Shown here in pieces: positions 1 through 7,634 of a stretch of 56,871 bases of DNA. Position 1 is the first letter of the stretch. Every line of letters starts with the position of its first letter. Origin of the DNA: Oligoflexales bacterium (GTDB lineage Bacteria > Bdellovibrionota_B > Oligoflexia > Oligoflexales > RGVZ01). The position numbers and the translations under genes are program-made. The stretch spans positions 1 to 56,871 of the forward strand of contig CANFEB010000011.1 in the NCBI GenBank assembly GCA_947445775.1. The letters are read 5' to 3'. The notes beneath the pieces are model-generated. The model was given only the letters and a program-made list of their open reading frames with translations. It ran no database searches and had not been told where the DNA came from.

Positions 1-2
1 AG

Positions 3-224
3 AAGTTCGAAGACCTGTTCGCTGCTGGCGTCATTGACCCGACGAAAGTAACGAAAACGGCCCTGATCAATGCGGCATCTGTTGCCAGCTTGCTCCTGAC
101 CACCGAAGCCATGATTGCTGACAAGCCGAAGGATTCTTCGGAATCTGCAGGCGCTGGCATGGGCGGCGGCATGGGTGGAATGGGCGGCATGGGTGGAATG
201 GGCGGCATGGGCGGGATGATGTAG
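3..224 (+). CDS. groEL: GroEL chaperonin, C-terminal end (5' part outside window)
   Basis: Partial gene: the last 73 codons of the 60-kDa chaperonin that forms the ATP-driven protein-folding double ring with GroES in the cytoplasm. The segment reads [20 protein letters not shown] and continues through [19 protein letters not shown], the classical GroEL C-terminal helices. It ends in a Gly-Gly-Met repeat tail (GMGGMGGM, final MM), the hallmark of bacterial GroEL. The stop TAG is at 222-224. Two strong hairpins follow, as expected for the end of a highly expressed groESL operon. The upstream portion cannot be assessed. Confidence 0.97.
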   Translation, partial: KFEDLFAAGVIDPTKVTKTALINAASVASLLLTTEAMIADKPKDSSESAGAGMGGGMGGMGGMGGMGGMGGMM

Positions 225-280
225 TTTTGTCCCTGTAGTTTCGGAGGCTTACTGCTCTAGGAACTACAACAATGACGAAA

Positions 281-310
281 AAAGATGACGATTTCAGAAT
301 CGTCATCTTT
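281..310 (+). terminator. Intrinsic terminator/hairpin 1 after groEL
   Basis: AAAGATGACGATT, loop TCAG, AATCGTCATCTTT: a perfect 13-bp stem with a 4-nt loop, 57 nt after the groEL stop. The T-run is short, so it may act with the second hairpin just downstream as a tandem terminator. Confidence 0.8.
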
Positions 311-320
311 CGAGAGAAGA

Positions 321-360
321 AAAAATCCCGGATCAGCTTTAGGGCCGATTCGGGATTTTT
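321..360 (+). terminator. Intrinsic terminator 2 after groEL
   Basis: AAAAATCCCG at 321-330 pairs with CGGGATTTTT at 351-360, extended inward by ATC/GAT across one mismatch. The T5 run at the 3' side (A5 at the 5' side) makes it a plausible bidirectional rho-independent terminator. Confidence 0.8.
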
Positions 361-457
361 GCTACATAGTCAACGCACATTGTAGAAAACGAGAAGAAAA
401 ATTCGCCCAAGTAACCCAAGCCATAAAAATGAATGCACATTTGAGGAGCCTCTAGGT

Positions 458-706
458 ATGCCCTCCTGTTTTGTCATAATGCCAATGTCCAACCCTGAAA
501 CTGAGCTGGTCTGGCATAACGCCTATAAACCCGCAATCACTGGGGCAGGATTTCTCGCGATACGGATTGACGAAGAGGACGTTGGAAATCTATTACCTAC
601 TCAAATTTTTCAGAACATTTCACAAGCTGATCTTTTGGTCGCTGACTTAACCCTTGCGCGACCCAACTGCTATCTCGGGAGCGTCACTTGCGAGACGTTG
701 AACTGA
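458..706 (+). pseudogene. Truncated TIR-like / nucleoside 2-deoxyribosyltransferase-like domain
   Basis: The 82-residue ORF begins MPSCFVIMPMSNPETELVW and later has ADLLVADLTLARPNCY. The CFVIMP opening and the I..ADLLVADLT.RPN motif are characteristic of the bacterial TIR-like/deoxyribosyltransferase-like nucleotide-binding fold, common in defence-associated multi-domain proteins. In intact members RPN is followed by YxELG and a further helix. Here homology stops at RPNCY and eight unrelated residues lead to a stop. The last 23 bases are antisense to the end of the photolyase gene. I read it as the surviving N-terminal piece of a gene cut off at a rearrangement junction; a functional mini-protein is less likely. 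An SD-like GAGG lies upstream. Confidence 0.6.
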
Positions 707-2039
707 TGGCGTCGAAAGCTCTCAACGCCGCGAAACGCGCCCGGCCATGATCGACAATTGGAGCTGGGTAACTAGGTGTCCCAAACTCTGGAATCCAACG
801 CCGCACATAGGCTTGGTCAGGATCGAATTTTTTCTCTTGCAACGTCGGATTGAAGACGCGGAAATAAGGCGCCGCATCGGCGCCGCAACCGCTCGTCCAT
901 TGCCAGCCTTGCGAATTGCTCGCTAGGTCCGCGTCTACCAACGTATCCCAAAACCAGCGTGCGCCTTCCAGCCAGTGAATGCGCAAATCTTTTACTAGAA
1001 AGGAAGCCACGATCATGCGCACTCTGTTGTGCATCCAACCGGTATGCCAAAGTTCGCGCATCCCGGCATCGACTATTGGAAAGCCGGTTAGGCCGCGCTT
1101 CCATGCTTCGAGATGCACAGGGTCGCTCTCCCAGTGAAAGTCTTTGAACTTTGCTTGCAGTGGCTCGTTCGCGAGACGCGGGTGGTGATGGAGAAGGTAG
1201 TAGCTAAATTCTCGCCACATGATTTCTTTCATAAACGTCAAGGCGCCGGCGTTTTCATGATTGCGCGCTAAGGCCCAGACTTGGCGCGGGCTCAACTCCC
1301 CAAAATGCAAGTGTGGACTAAGCCGCGAGGTGCCGCTCTCGGCCGGAAGGTCGCGGCTCTCCTGGTACCCGCTGATGCTGTTACTGCAAAACCTCGCCAA
1401 TGCAGCGTTGGCCGGGCGTTCTCCTATTTGCCACGTTTTCTGCAAACCGCCGTCCCAAGGAATGGCAGGTTTGAGGCTGAAGCTTTCAAGCGTGGCCGAC
1501 GAAAGTGCCGCTGGGAGCGGCGGTAATCTGGACGGAGCATCGATGAGAGCGCCAACCGGTTTTACCGACTGCACCCGCCAAAAAGCACCGAATACCAAGT
1601 AAGGACTGCCGCTCTGATTAAGGGTCGCGGCTGGGTCTTGGAGCAAAGAACCGTTGAACGTCTCGACTTTGATTCCGGCACTTTCAAGCGCTGTCTGTAT
1701 GAGCTTATCTCGCTGAGCTGCTGCCGGTTCGTAGCGCCTATTCCAATAGATTGATGTCGCGCCGCTAGCGGTGATGACGTCTTTGAGAGCCTGAAGTGTG
1801 GGGCCACGGCGCAAAATCAGTTTCGATCCAAGCTTCGCAAGGCTCGCGTCTAAGCTCGCAAGTGAATCGTGGAGCCACCATTTAGACGCTGCACCCGGAG
1901 GCCAATCGCCCTCTTCGCTCGGCTCCCAGATATAAACTGGAATAAGGTTCTTGTGTTTGAGTCCAGCCGCCAATGCCGGCTGGTCCGCTATTCTGAGATC
2001 CTGCCGGAACCAGACGATTGCCGGATTGTTGACGCTCAT
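684..2039 (-). CDS. phr: Deoxyribodipyrimidine photolyase (class I / cryptochrome family)
   Basis: Repairs UV-induced cyclobutane pyrimidine dimers using light and reduced FAD. At 451 residues it has the usual family length. The N-terminal Rossmann antenna domain starts AIVWFRQDLRIADQPAL. The C-terminal FAD-binding domain carries EIMWREFSYYLLHHHP, the TGFPIVDAGMREL segment, HNRVRMIVASFLVKDL and the WTSGCGADAAPYFRVFNP signature. Its ATG (2039) overlaps the stop of the upstream B12-binding regulator by one base (TAATG), so the two are translationally coupled. Such linkage of a photolyase to a MerR-B12 photoreceptor is a known light-response arrangement. Cryptochrome activity cannot be excluded from sequence, but the adjacent DNA-repair logic favours photolyase. 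Confidence 0.95.
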   Translation of the reverse strand: MSVNNPAIVWFRQDLRIADQPALAAGLKHKNLIPVYIWEPSEEGDWPPGAASKWWLHDSLASLDASLAKLGSKLILRRGPTLQALKDVITASGATSIYWNRRYEPAAAQRDKLIQTALESAGIKVETFNGSLLQDPAATLNQSGSPYLVFGAFWRVQSVKPVGALIDAPSRLPPLPAALSSATLESFSLKPAIPWDGGLQKTWQIGERPANAALARFCSNSISGYQESRDLPAESGTSRLSPHLHFGELSPRQVWALARNHENAGALTFMKEIMWREFSYYLLHHHPRLANEPLQAKFKDFHWESDPVHLEAWKRGLTGFPIVDAGMRELWHTGWMHNRVRMIVASFLVKDLRIHWLEGARWFWDTLVDADLASNSQGWQWTSGCGADAAPYFRVFNPTLQEKKFDPDQAYVRRWIPEFGTPSYPAPIVDHGRARFAALRAFDAISSTSRK

Positions 2040-3070
2040 TATTCGCCCCCCTCTGACGTTACGTAGTTTTTGGCCATAAGCGCCACGAACCTCTTATCTA
2101 GATCCTGCAGCGACGGCACGTGAGTTATCTTGTGGCGAGCGCGGAATTTGAGTGCGGCCTGCTCAATAACGCCACCAATCCAAATCTCCGTCGATACCGC
2201 GAGCGACTGGTCAAGTTCCTTCAGATACTCTTTTTGAGAAATGACCGCGCCATTTGAGTTAGACACCGGCGACTTGATAGTTCTTCCAATCAAAATAATT
2301 GGACTGCGGAGCGCATTCGCCGCGCCAGCAAGCGACTTCGCTGGCATGTTGCAACCAAAAAAGAGCGTTGCAAGACCCCGCGATTCTGCGATGAGCGACG
2401 CCAGTAAAATGCCAAATTCATGGTGATCGCCTTCCTGGGTGGTGATAATGATCTGCGGACCTGATTTATTGCTGGATTCATGATCACTGATAGGCGGCGC
2501 CCCAACTCGAGTTGAACCTAGGTGATAGATCGCTTGATAAATGTGGGTCTTTAAAATCGCGGATAAGGCATGTTCGTGAGCAATTGAAAGCACTTCTTCG
2601 CCGACTAGCGTGCCGATTCTGCCGATGAGGGGCAGCACGATGTGATAGATAAAGTCAGCCACGCTGCAATGCAGGCGCGCCAAGGCGAGCTGGGAACTGA
2701 GATCACGCAGCTGAAATGCCTCAAGTGCTGCGACCATCCTATCCAAAAGCATCGCAGTTACTTTAGCGTTGCCGCCCTCAGACGTCGTGATGGCCTTAGC
2801 GGTCCGCAGGGTGCCACGCCGACTAAAAGACAGTGCAACCATTTTTTCGAGTTCGGGCAGAGCAAGTTTTGCCACGGCTGAGATCGCGTGGCCATGGGTC
2901 GTCAGCTCCGCAATGAGGCAAAAGCGTTCGGCGTCGGCTTGGCTGTAAACACGGCGTCCATTGGCCGACCTGGCTGGCTCCGCGACTCCGTACCTTCGTT
3001 CCCAGATGCGAAGTGTATGGGCGTTTATCCCTGAGTATGCCGCTAATGCCTTAACCCCATACTCCGCCAT
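2039..3070 (-). CDS. litR: MerR-family regulator with B12-binding domain (LitR/CarH-like photoreceptor)
   Basis: Predicted light-responsive repressor using adenosylcobalamin. Residues 1-70 form a MerR winged helix (YGVKALAAYSGINAHTLRIW, then ERRYGV). Residues about 110-180 are the helical cap and about 205-300 the cobalamin Rossmann domain. The lower-ligand motif DxHxxG is present (D215, H217, G220). The cap motif W-x9-EH keeps EH (166-167), but the Trp position is Val156. In Thermus CarH that Trp packs against the adenosyl group, so photochemistry could be altered. ATG at 3070 has AGGAG five bases upstream. It is divergent from folE across a palindrome that is its likely operator. It could alternatively bind another cobalamin form or be light-insensitive. 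Confidence 0.88.
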   Translation of the reverse strand: MAEYGVKALAAYSGINAHTLRIWERRYGVAEPARSANGRRVYSQADAERFCLIAELTTHGHAISAVAKLALPELEKMVALSFSRRGTLRTAKAITTSEGGNAKVTAMLLDRMVAALEAFQLRDLSSQLALARLHCSVADFIYHIVLPLIGRIGTLVGEEVLSIAHEHALSAILKTHIYQAIYHLGSTRVGAPPISDHESSNKSGPQIIITTQEGDHHEFGILLASLIAESRGLATLFFGCNMPAKSLAGAANALRSPIILIGRTIKSPVSNSNGAVISQKEYLKELDQSLAVSTEIWIGGVIEQAALKFRARHKITHVPSLQDLDKRFVALMAKNYVTSEGGE

Positions 3071-3119
3071 GGTCGCTCCTGATGTAGCCCAAGCGGCTCC
3101 ATTGTCAGTTGAGTAACAT

Positions 3120-3139
3120 TTGACTCAGTTTCGAGTCAA
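3120..3139. promoter_or_regulatory. Perfect palindrome in the litR-folE divergent promoter region
   Basis: TTGACTC, six-base spacer AGTTTC, GAGTCAA: a perfect 7-bp inverted repeat. One more position matches imperfectly on each side (ATTTGACTC versus the complement AATTGACTC). A related half-site (GTTGAGT) lies at 3109-3115. It sits between the two divergent transcription units, and TTGACT on either strand resembles a -35 hexamer. It is the best candidate operator for the MerR-B12 protein encoded alongside; that assignment is inferred from position. Confidence 0.6.
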
Positions 3140-3266
3140 TTTATTTGCCATTAGACCTAGAATAAACATAGTCATTGGTCGAAGATATCGAAAGGCAACC
3201 TGGCGACCAGACCGAAGGTCGGTCCCCTTTTGAGGCTCCCTGATGGAAAGTAAAGAGGTACCGGAC

Positions 3267-3893
3267 ATGAGCAACACACTTCTTAAGATCAACCACCCTG
3301 GTGCCGCAGAGCGCGCAAAGTCCGTTATACCCGGCTTTGATGACATGGGTGCGGGTGCAGCGGCGAAAATGGTGCTCGCCGCTGTCGGCGAAGATCTGAG
3401 TCGCGAAGGACTGAGACGGACACCGGAGCGCTTTGCCAAGGCCATTGGTCATCTTTGCTCGGGTTACCACAAGACAGCTTCGGACGTGGTTGGGCAGGGT
3501 GTTTTTGCCGCAGAGGGCTCGGGGCTTGTAGCTGTTAAGTACGTTGAGTTTTACAGCCTCTGCGAGCACCACCTGCTGCCGTTTTGGGGCAAGGCATCGG
3601 TCGCGTATTATCCCGGAACAAAAATTCTAGGGCTCTCGAAAATTCCGCGGCTCATCGACCTTCATGCGCGCCGGTTACAAGTCCAAGAGCGCCTAACCGA
3701 GAGTGTTGCGGCAGACCTCGAAGCTCTCATTCAGCCCCGCGCACTGGTGGTTCAGGTCGAGGCGCAGCATCTCTGCATGATGATGCGAGGGGTCGAAAAG
3801 CAGGGATCTTCGACAAAGACGGAGGCGGTGCGGAACTCCTCGCGAGTGGGGTCGAGTGAGATGCGCCGGCTTTATGCCGCACTTGGTCAATAA
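3267..3893 (+). CDS. folE: GTP cyclohydrolase I
   Basis: Converts GTP to 7,8-dihydroneopterin triphosphate, the first step toward folate and pterins. Family motifs: GLRRTPERFAKA, VEFYSLCEHHLLPFWGKASV (zinc Cys and His), KILGLSKIPRLIDLHARRLQ (QERLT follows) and VEAQHLCMMMRGVEKQ with the second zinc Cys. I choose ATG 3267 (208 residues) because GAGG lies eight bases upstream; an in-frame ATG at 3243 would add eight residues. As first gene of the rightward arm of the light-response cluster, it may supply a pterin for the antenna chromophore (a methenyl-folate) of the neighbouring photolyase. That link is inference from gene order. Confidence 0.95.
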   Translation: MSNTLLKINHPGAAERAKSVIPGFDDMGAGAAAKMVLAAVGEDLSREGLRRTPERFAKAIGHLCSGYHKTASDVVGQGVFAAEGSGLVAVKYVEFYSLCEHHLLPFWGKASVAYYPGTKILGLSKIPRLIDLHARRLQVQERLTESVAADLEALIQPRALVVQVEAQHLCMMMRGVEKQGSSTKTEAVRNSSRVGSSEMRRLYAALGQ

Positions 3894-4024
3894 TAGTTTC
3901 TTACTCGACATTGACTTGCACGCAAGTACCGGGGGACAAAACTAGATACGCCGCCACGTGTCGGGCGAAGTGGCCGCTCTGGATAAAAGGGATAGATAAA
4001 GGAGATAGAAGAAGGGATGTTTGA

Positions 4025-4636
4025 ATGAAATCAAAAATCTTAAGCTTGGTCCTTCTGGGGCTTTTGATGGAGGGTTGCGTGACAGTTGAATCCCCAAAAT
4101 ACCAAGTTCTGCAAGCCAACGAAAAGTTCGAAATCCGCCAGTACAATCCCGTAATCGTCGCGGAGACCTTTGTTGCAAGCGAATTCAGCGACGCCGGCAC
4201 CATCGGCTTTCGGCGTTTGGCAGACTATATTTTTGGCGCCAATACAACCCAAGTGAAAATTGCCATGACAGCACCGGTTGCGCAGACCCCGGCTAGTGAA
4301 AAAATCGCCATGACAGCACCGGTTGGCCAGACACCGGCCAAGGACGGCTTTGTCATAAGCTTCAACATGCCGGCGGGATACACGCTTGAATCGTTGCCGC
4401 GGCCCCGTGACTCCGCCGTCGTACTGCGCCAAACCTCTGCACAGAAAGTCGCAGCAATAAAGTTTAGCGGAACGTGGAGTGAGTCTCGTTACCATGAGAA
4501 GCTCGCGGAACTTCGCCAATGGATGGAAAAGAAAAGCCTTCAGGAAGCGGGGCCGCCGACCTATGCCAGGTACGATCCGCCGTGGACTCTTTGGTTTTTA
4601 AGACGCAACGAAATCTTAGTTGAGATCCGCCAATGA
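4025..4636 (+). CDS. SOUL-family heme-binding lipoprotein
   Basis: Predicted exported lipoprotein of 203 residues: MKSKILSLVLLGLLMEGC places a lipobox Cys at residue 18. The mature part has the SOUL/HBP signature: VESPKYQVLQANEKFEIRQY, then KIAMTAPVAQTP and again EKIAMTAPVGQTP, VISFNMPAGYTLESLPRPRD and a C-terminal RYDPPWTLWFLRRNEILVEI. The duplicated IAMTAPV block is common in bacterial SOUL proteins. Family members bind heme or related tetrapyrroles; the exact ligand is unknown. Its stop overlaps the start of the next gene (ATGA), so it belongs to the folE operon. Association of SOUL and TIGR01777 genes with folE/photolyase is consistent with a photo-oxidative stress regulon. Confidence 0.85.
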   Translation: MKSKILSLVLLGLLMEGCVTVESPKYQVLQANEKFEIRQYNPVIVAETFVASEFSDAGTIGFRRLADYIFGANTTQVKIAMTAPVAQTPASEKIAMTAPVGQTPAKDGFVISFNMPAGYTLESLPRPRDSAVVLRQTSAQKVAAIKFSGTWSESRYHEKLAELRQWMEKKSLQEAGPPTYARYDPPWTLWFLRRNEILVEIRQ

Positions 4637-6045
4637 ACGCAGATAAACCTCGCATATTGATCATGGGCGGCACAGGCTTCGTCGGCCGTGAGCTCGGCAG
4701 GTCCCTTGTGGCAAACGGCTACAGCGTCACCATCCTTTCCCGTCGTCCTGAAACCGTAGCGGGCCAGTTGCCATTTCCGTGCCAAATCCTTCCGTGGAGC
4801 GGTGGCGAATTGCCGCAGGAGGCGGTTGATGGCTGTGCCGCTGTAGTTAACCTCGTCGGCGAAGGCATCGCCGACAAACCATGGACAAAGGCAAGGCGAG
4901 CGGCCATTCAGAATTCTCGGACGCAGAGCGTATCGGCCCTAGTGCGCGCACTCGCCGCCGCGCAACGCAAACCCAGGGTTGTCATTCAAGCCAGCGCGGT
5001 AGGATTTTACGGCGACCGCGGTGACGAGGTTCTTGACGAGCACAGCAAATCCGGGAGCGGGTTCCTCGCTAGTACCTGTATCGGTTGGGAGCGATCTCTC
5101 GATCCAATTGAAGGACTCGGCGTGCGTCTGGTCGTCTTGCGCATCGGTATTGTACTTGGGCTGACGGGCGGCGCTCTGCTGGAAATCTTGTCAATTTATA
5201 GCAAGGGACTGGGTGCCGTGCTTGGTAGCGGCAAACAGTGGGTCAGCTGGATCCATGTCGATGATCTCGTGGCCATGGTGAAGGCGGCGATTGCCGATGA
5301 ACGCTGGCACGGAACCTATAATGCCACGGCGCCTGTACCGTGCCGGCAAGGCGAGTTCAGCGTTCAGGTTGCTAAAGCAGGTCGATACAAATTGCTGCCC
5401 GCCGTGCCGGCATTCGCTGTCCGCGTCGCGATGGGCGGGCGTGCCGAACTCGTACTTTCTAGCGCCCGAGTGTTACCCACGGCAGCCCTCAAACTTGGCT
5501 TCAAATTCGGATTTCAGTCGATCGACGAAGCTTGCGCAATACTTCTCGGTGACGCGGTAGCGACAAACTTGCGCCGACTTGTCATTAGGCAGTGGTGCCC
5601 GGTGCCGCCGGATCACGTCTGGCCATTTTTTTCCAACGCGGAAAACCTTGAGCAACTGACTCCGCCGTGGTTGTCGTTTAAAATCAGCAGCGTCAGCACA
5701 GCACAGGTAGGCGAGGGGACGATAATTAAATACAAGCTGCGCCTGCGTGGAATTCCCATGTCGTGGGACTCGGTAATCACCCATTGGCAGCCGGGCCAAG
5801 GCTTTGTTGATGAGCAAATACGTGGACCTTACTCAACATGGCATCACACACATCTTTTCGAGCCGTTGGCTGGCGGTACTTTGATCACAGATTCCGTTCA
5901 GTATCGGCTACCGATGCCACCGTTTGGAGAGCTTGCCGCCGGCCAGCTCGTAGCCAGCGACGTTCAACAAATATTCAATTATCGAAGACAAATCATAGGT
6001 GCAATGAAGGCAAGTGACTTTTTGAGAGTCGATGGCCATATTTAG
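4633..6045 (+). CDS. TIGR01777-type NAD-dependent epimerase fused to an SRPBCC domain
   Basis: A 470-residue two-domain protein. Residues 1-300 are an extended SDR/YfcH-like epimerase fold: RILIMGGTGFVGRELGRSL (nucleotide-binding GGTGFVG), VVNLVGEGIADKPWTKARR, QASAVGFYGDRGDEVLDE with the YG catalytic region, and SWIHVDDLV. Residues about 315-465 form an SRPBCC/START-like ligand cavity (QWCPVPPDHVWPFFSNAENL, TPPWLSFKI, GPYSTWHHTHLFEPL). The fusion recurs in light-inducible clusters with MerR-B12 regulators. Substrate unknown; a small hydrophobic or tetrapyrrole-like ligand is possible. It begins inside the stop codon of the SOUL gene (ATGA), indicating translational coupling. Confidence 0.88.
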   Translation: MNADKPRILIMGGTGFVGRELGRSLVANGYSVTILSRRPETVAGQLPFPCQILPWSGGELPQEAVDGCAAVVNLVGEGIADKPWTKARRAAIQNSRTQSVSALVRALAAAQRKPRVVIQASAVGFYGDRGDEVLDEHSKSGSGFLASTCIGWERSLDPIEGLGVRLVVLRIGIVLGLTGGALLEILSIYSKGLGAVLGSGKQWVSWIHVDDLVAMVKAAIADERWHGTYNATAPVPCRQGEFSVQVAKAGRYKLLPAVPAFAVRVAMGGRAELVLSSARVLPTAALKLGFKFGFQSIDEACAILLGDAVATNLRRLVIRQWCPVPPDHVWPFFSNAENLEQLTPPWLSFKISSVSTAQVGEGTIIKYKLRLRGIPMSWDSVITHWQPGQGFVDEQIRGPYSTWHHTHLFEPLAGGTLITDSVQYRLPMPPFGELAAGQLVASDVQQIFNYRRQIIGAMKASDFLRVDGHI

Positions 6046-6137
6046 TTTCTTATTGCGTCACGGGCGATAAACAAGTATACGTCCAAGCCGTCCGGAATTC
6101 TGACGAAAATCAGAGACCTCTTTAAGGAAAACAAACT

Positions 6138-6482
6138 ATGAAATATTTTTTTGCGGTTATGACTCTGGCGTCTTTCTTTTCGATTCCAGCAAACGCGACT
6201 CCCCTTGAGCTTCGGTGTGGCGATCACTGGTTTAATGCCACAGTCACCTGGGATGATGCTACGAACAATGGTCAGGCTTATTTCGGCGGCGATAGCCAGT
6301 TTGAACGGGATAGCAGTCCGGCTTCGATTGAAATTCTGGACGGAAATTTGACAGTTTCATTTCTTGATGCCCAAGGGGGCTCTCTGACGGTCAGAAATTT
6401 CGTGGACGGCGCAAATTCCGGCCTGCTTCGCGAAACCATCAACGGGCATGAACTTTCAATCGCACCATGCAACTTAAGGTAG
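6138..6482 (+). CDS. Small secreted protein of unknown function
   Basis: A 114-residue protein starting MKYFFAVMTLASFFSIPANA, a good Sec signal peptide with predicted cleavage after ANA (residue 20). The mature part is acidic and short-strand rich (TVTWDD, QAYFGG, SIEILDGNLTVSFLD), with two cysteines near its ends (LRCGD and APCNLR) that could form a disulfide. AAGGA precedes the ATG by nine bases. I do not recognise a family. It lies 92 bases after the epimerase fusion on the same strand and could be read through from the light operon, but no evidence ties it functionally. Confidence 0.7.
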   Translation: MKYFFAVMTLASFFSIPANATPLELRCGDHWFNATVTWDDATNNGQAYFGGDSQFERDSSPASIEILDGNLTVSFLDAQGGSLTVRNFVDGANSGLLRETINGHELSIAPCNLR

Positions 6483-6510
6483 CGTAGAGCGCCTCCTCTG
6501 TCTCCGTCTG

Positions 6511-7605
6511 TCAGGGAAGTTGCCGCATAATCTTATCTAGCCCTTCTTGCCAGTGAAGGCATTCAATGGCTCCGAAATTTTTAGAGATTTTATCATTTGA
6601 AAGGCAATAGAATTTTCCATCTGGAAAATCTTGAACAAAAGAATTCAAACGTCGAAGCTTATCAATTCGGACCTCTGTGGTTGATTTTATCTCGATAAAT
6701 GCAGTTGGTTTTGTCGCATTTTCTATGACCAAATTAATCTCGCAATCATCCGATGTTCTAAGGAAAGAAAATCGACATTTGGCCTTCAAATAGCTGTCGG
6801 TTCGAATAAATTCATTTATGACAAACTGTTCAAACAATTCTCCATAGCTAGATGTTGACGCGACGGGCACGGCTGGAAGTTGCCTTGCAATGGCGCGCGC
6901 GACTCCGGTATCAAAAAAAATAGAATTTTGGCGATTGTTTAAGACGCTTGCGAACAGAGGTTTGAAAGGGCTCAAGCCAAAATCCCACAAGAGTATCTTC
7001 AAGAATTTCATAATAGGAGCGGACGGTTTTACCATCCATTCCAGTGTCTCTGGCGATGTTTGAGAAGTTTATTAAAAGTCCATTCGATTGCGCAGCTACT
7101 TCAAGAAACTTTCGAAAATGATCAATTCTACGAACGAGTTGTTCAGCTTGAATTTCCTCTTTCAGGTAGCTATTTGCATAGGCAAACAAAAAATCATCTT
7201 TACGCTCCGCACTATCCAATTGATAGATTTTTGGCAAGCTTCCCCAACGCAAAACGTCATCTAAAACAAACTGAGATCCTAGCTCCTTACTGGTAAGTGG
7301 GAAGAGATGCTTGGTGAATGCTCTGCCCGCAAGTAAATTAGCCCCCCCATGGCGCAGCTTTCTTGCGCTTGAGCCGGTCATTGCGAAAAGGCGCGGAGAC
7401 TTCTCTATGAGGTGGTGGACAACCTCCAAAAGCTTTGGAGCTTTTTGAATTTCGTCGATGACGATGTACTTAATCGACGGCTGCAGCGCCGATACCTCGG
7501 CGATAAGCAACTCTGGATGTCGAAAAAAGCGATCTTCAACGGACGGCAACAACAAATTGATGTAATGGGTTTGGTCAGGCGGGAAACATGCCTCGCAGAC
7601 AAATC
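6511..7605 (-). pseudogene. DUF4143-type AAA ATPase, frameshifted and missing its P-loop
   Basis: Two overlapping frames together reconstruct most of a DUF4143-family ATPase. The first (from about 7605 to 6905) has YIVIDEIQKAPKLLEVVHHL (Walker B), TGSSARKLRHGGANLLAGRA and LKEEIQAEQLVRRIDHFRKF, and stops after SPKFYFF. The second resumes FFDTGVARAIARQLP and ends with the nuclease-like EINLVIENATKPTAFIEIKS. The break falls at an A8 run (6913-6920; T8 on the coding strand) where seven would keep frame. Upstream of residues matching [14 protein letters not shown] the Walker A region is unrecognisable: a stop occurs and selO begins at 7635. AT-rich relative to neighbours, so probably acquired. Intact relatives are at 37386 and 43269. 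Confidence 0.85.
6913..6920 (-). other. A8/T8 homopolymer at the frameshift point of the ATPase pseudogene
   Basis: The coding strand reads CTATTTTTTTTGAT. Removing one T restores TAT TTT TTT GAT (YFFDTG), the conserved motif in both intact relatives. This is a slippage-prone tract; the extra base may be a fixed mutation, phase-variable, or a sequencing artefact. Confidence 0.8.
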
Positions 7606-7634
7606 AAGGCACGGGTTCGCTATCCTCTGATATT

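Noticed and set aside
4250-4345. Duplicated KIAMTAPV block in the SOUL gene as a recent tandem duplication
   Set aside because: A double IAMTAPV block is common in bacterial SOUL proteins, so it is a family feature rather than a local event.
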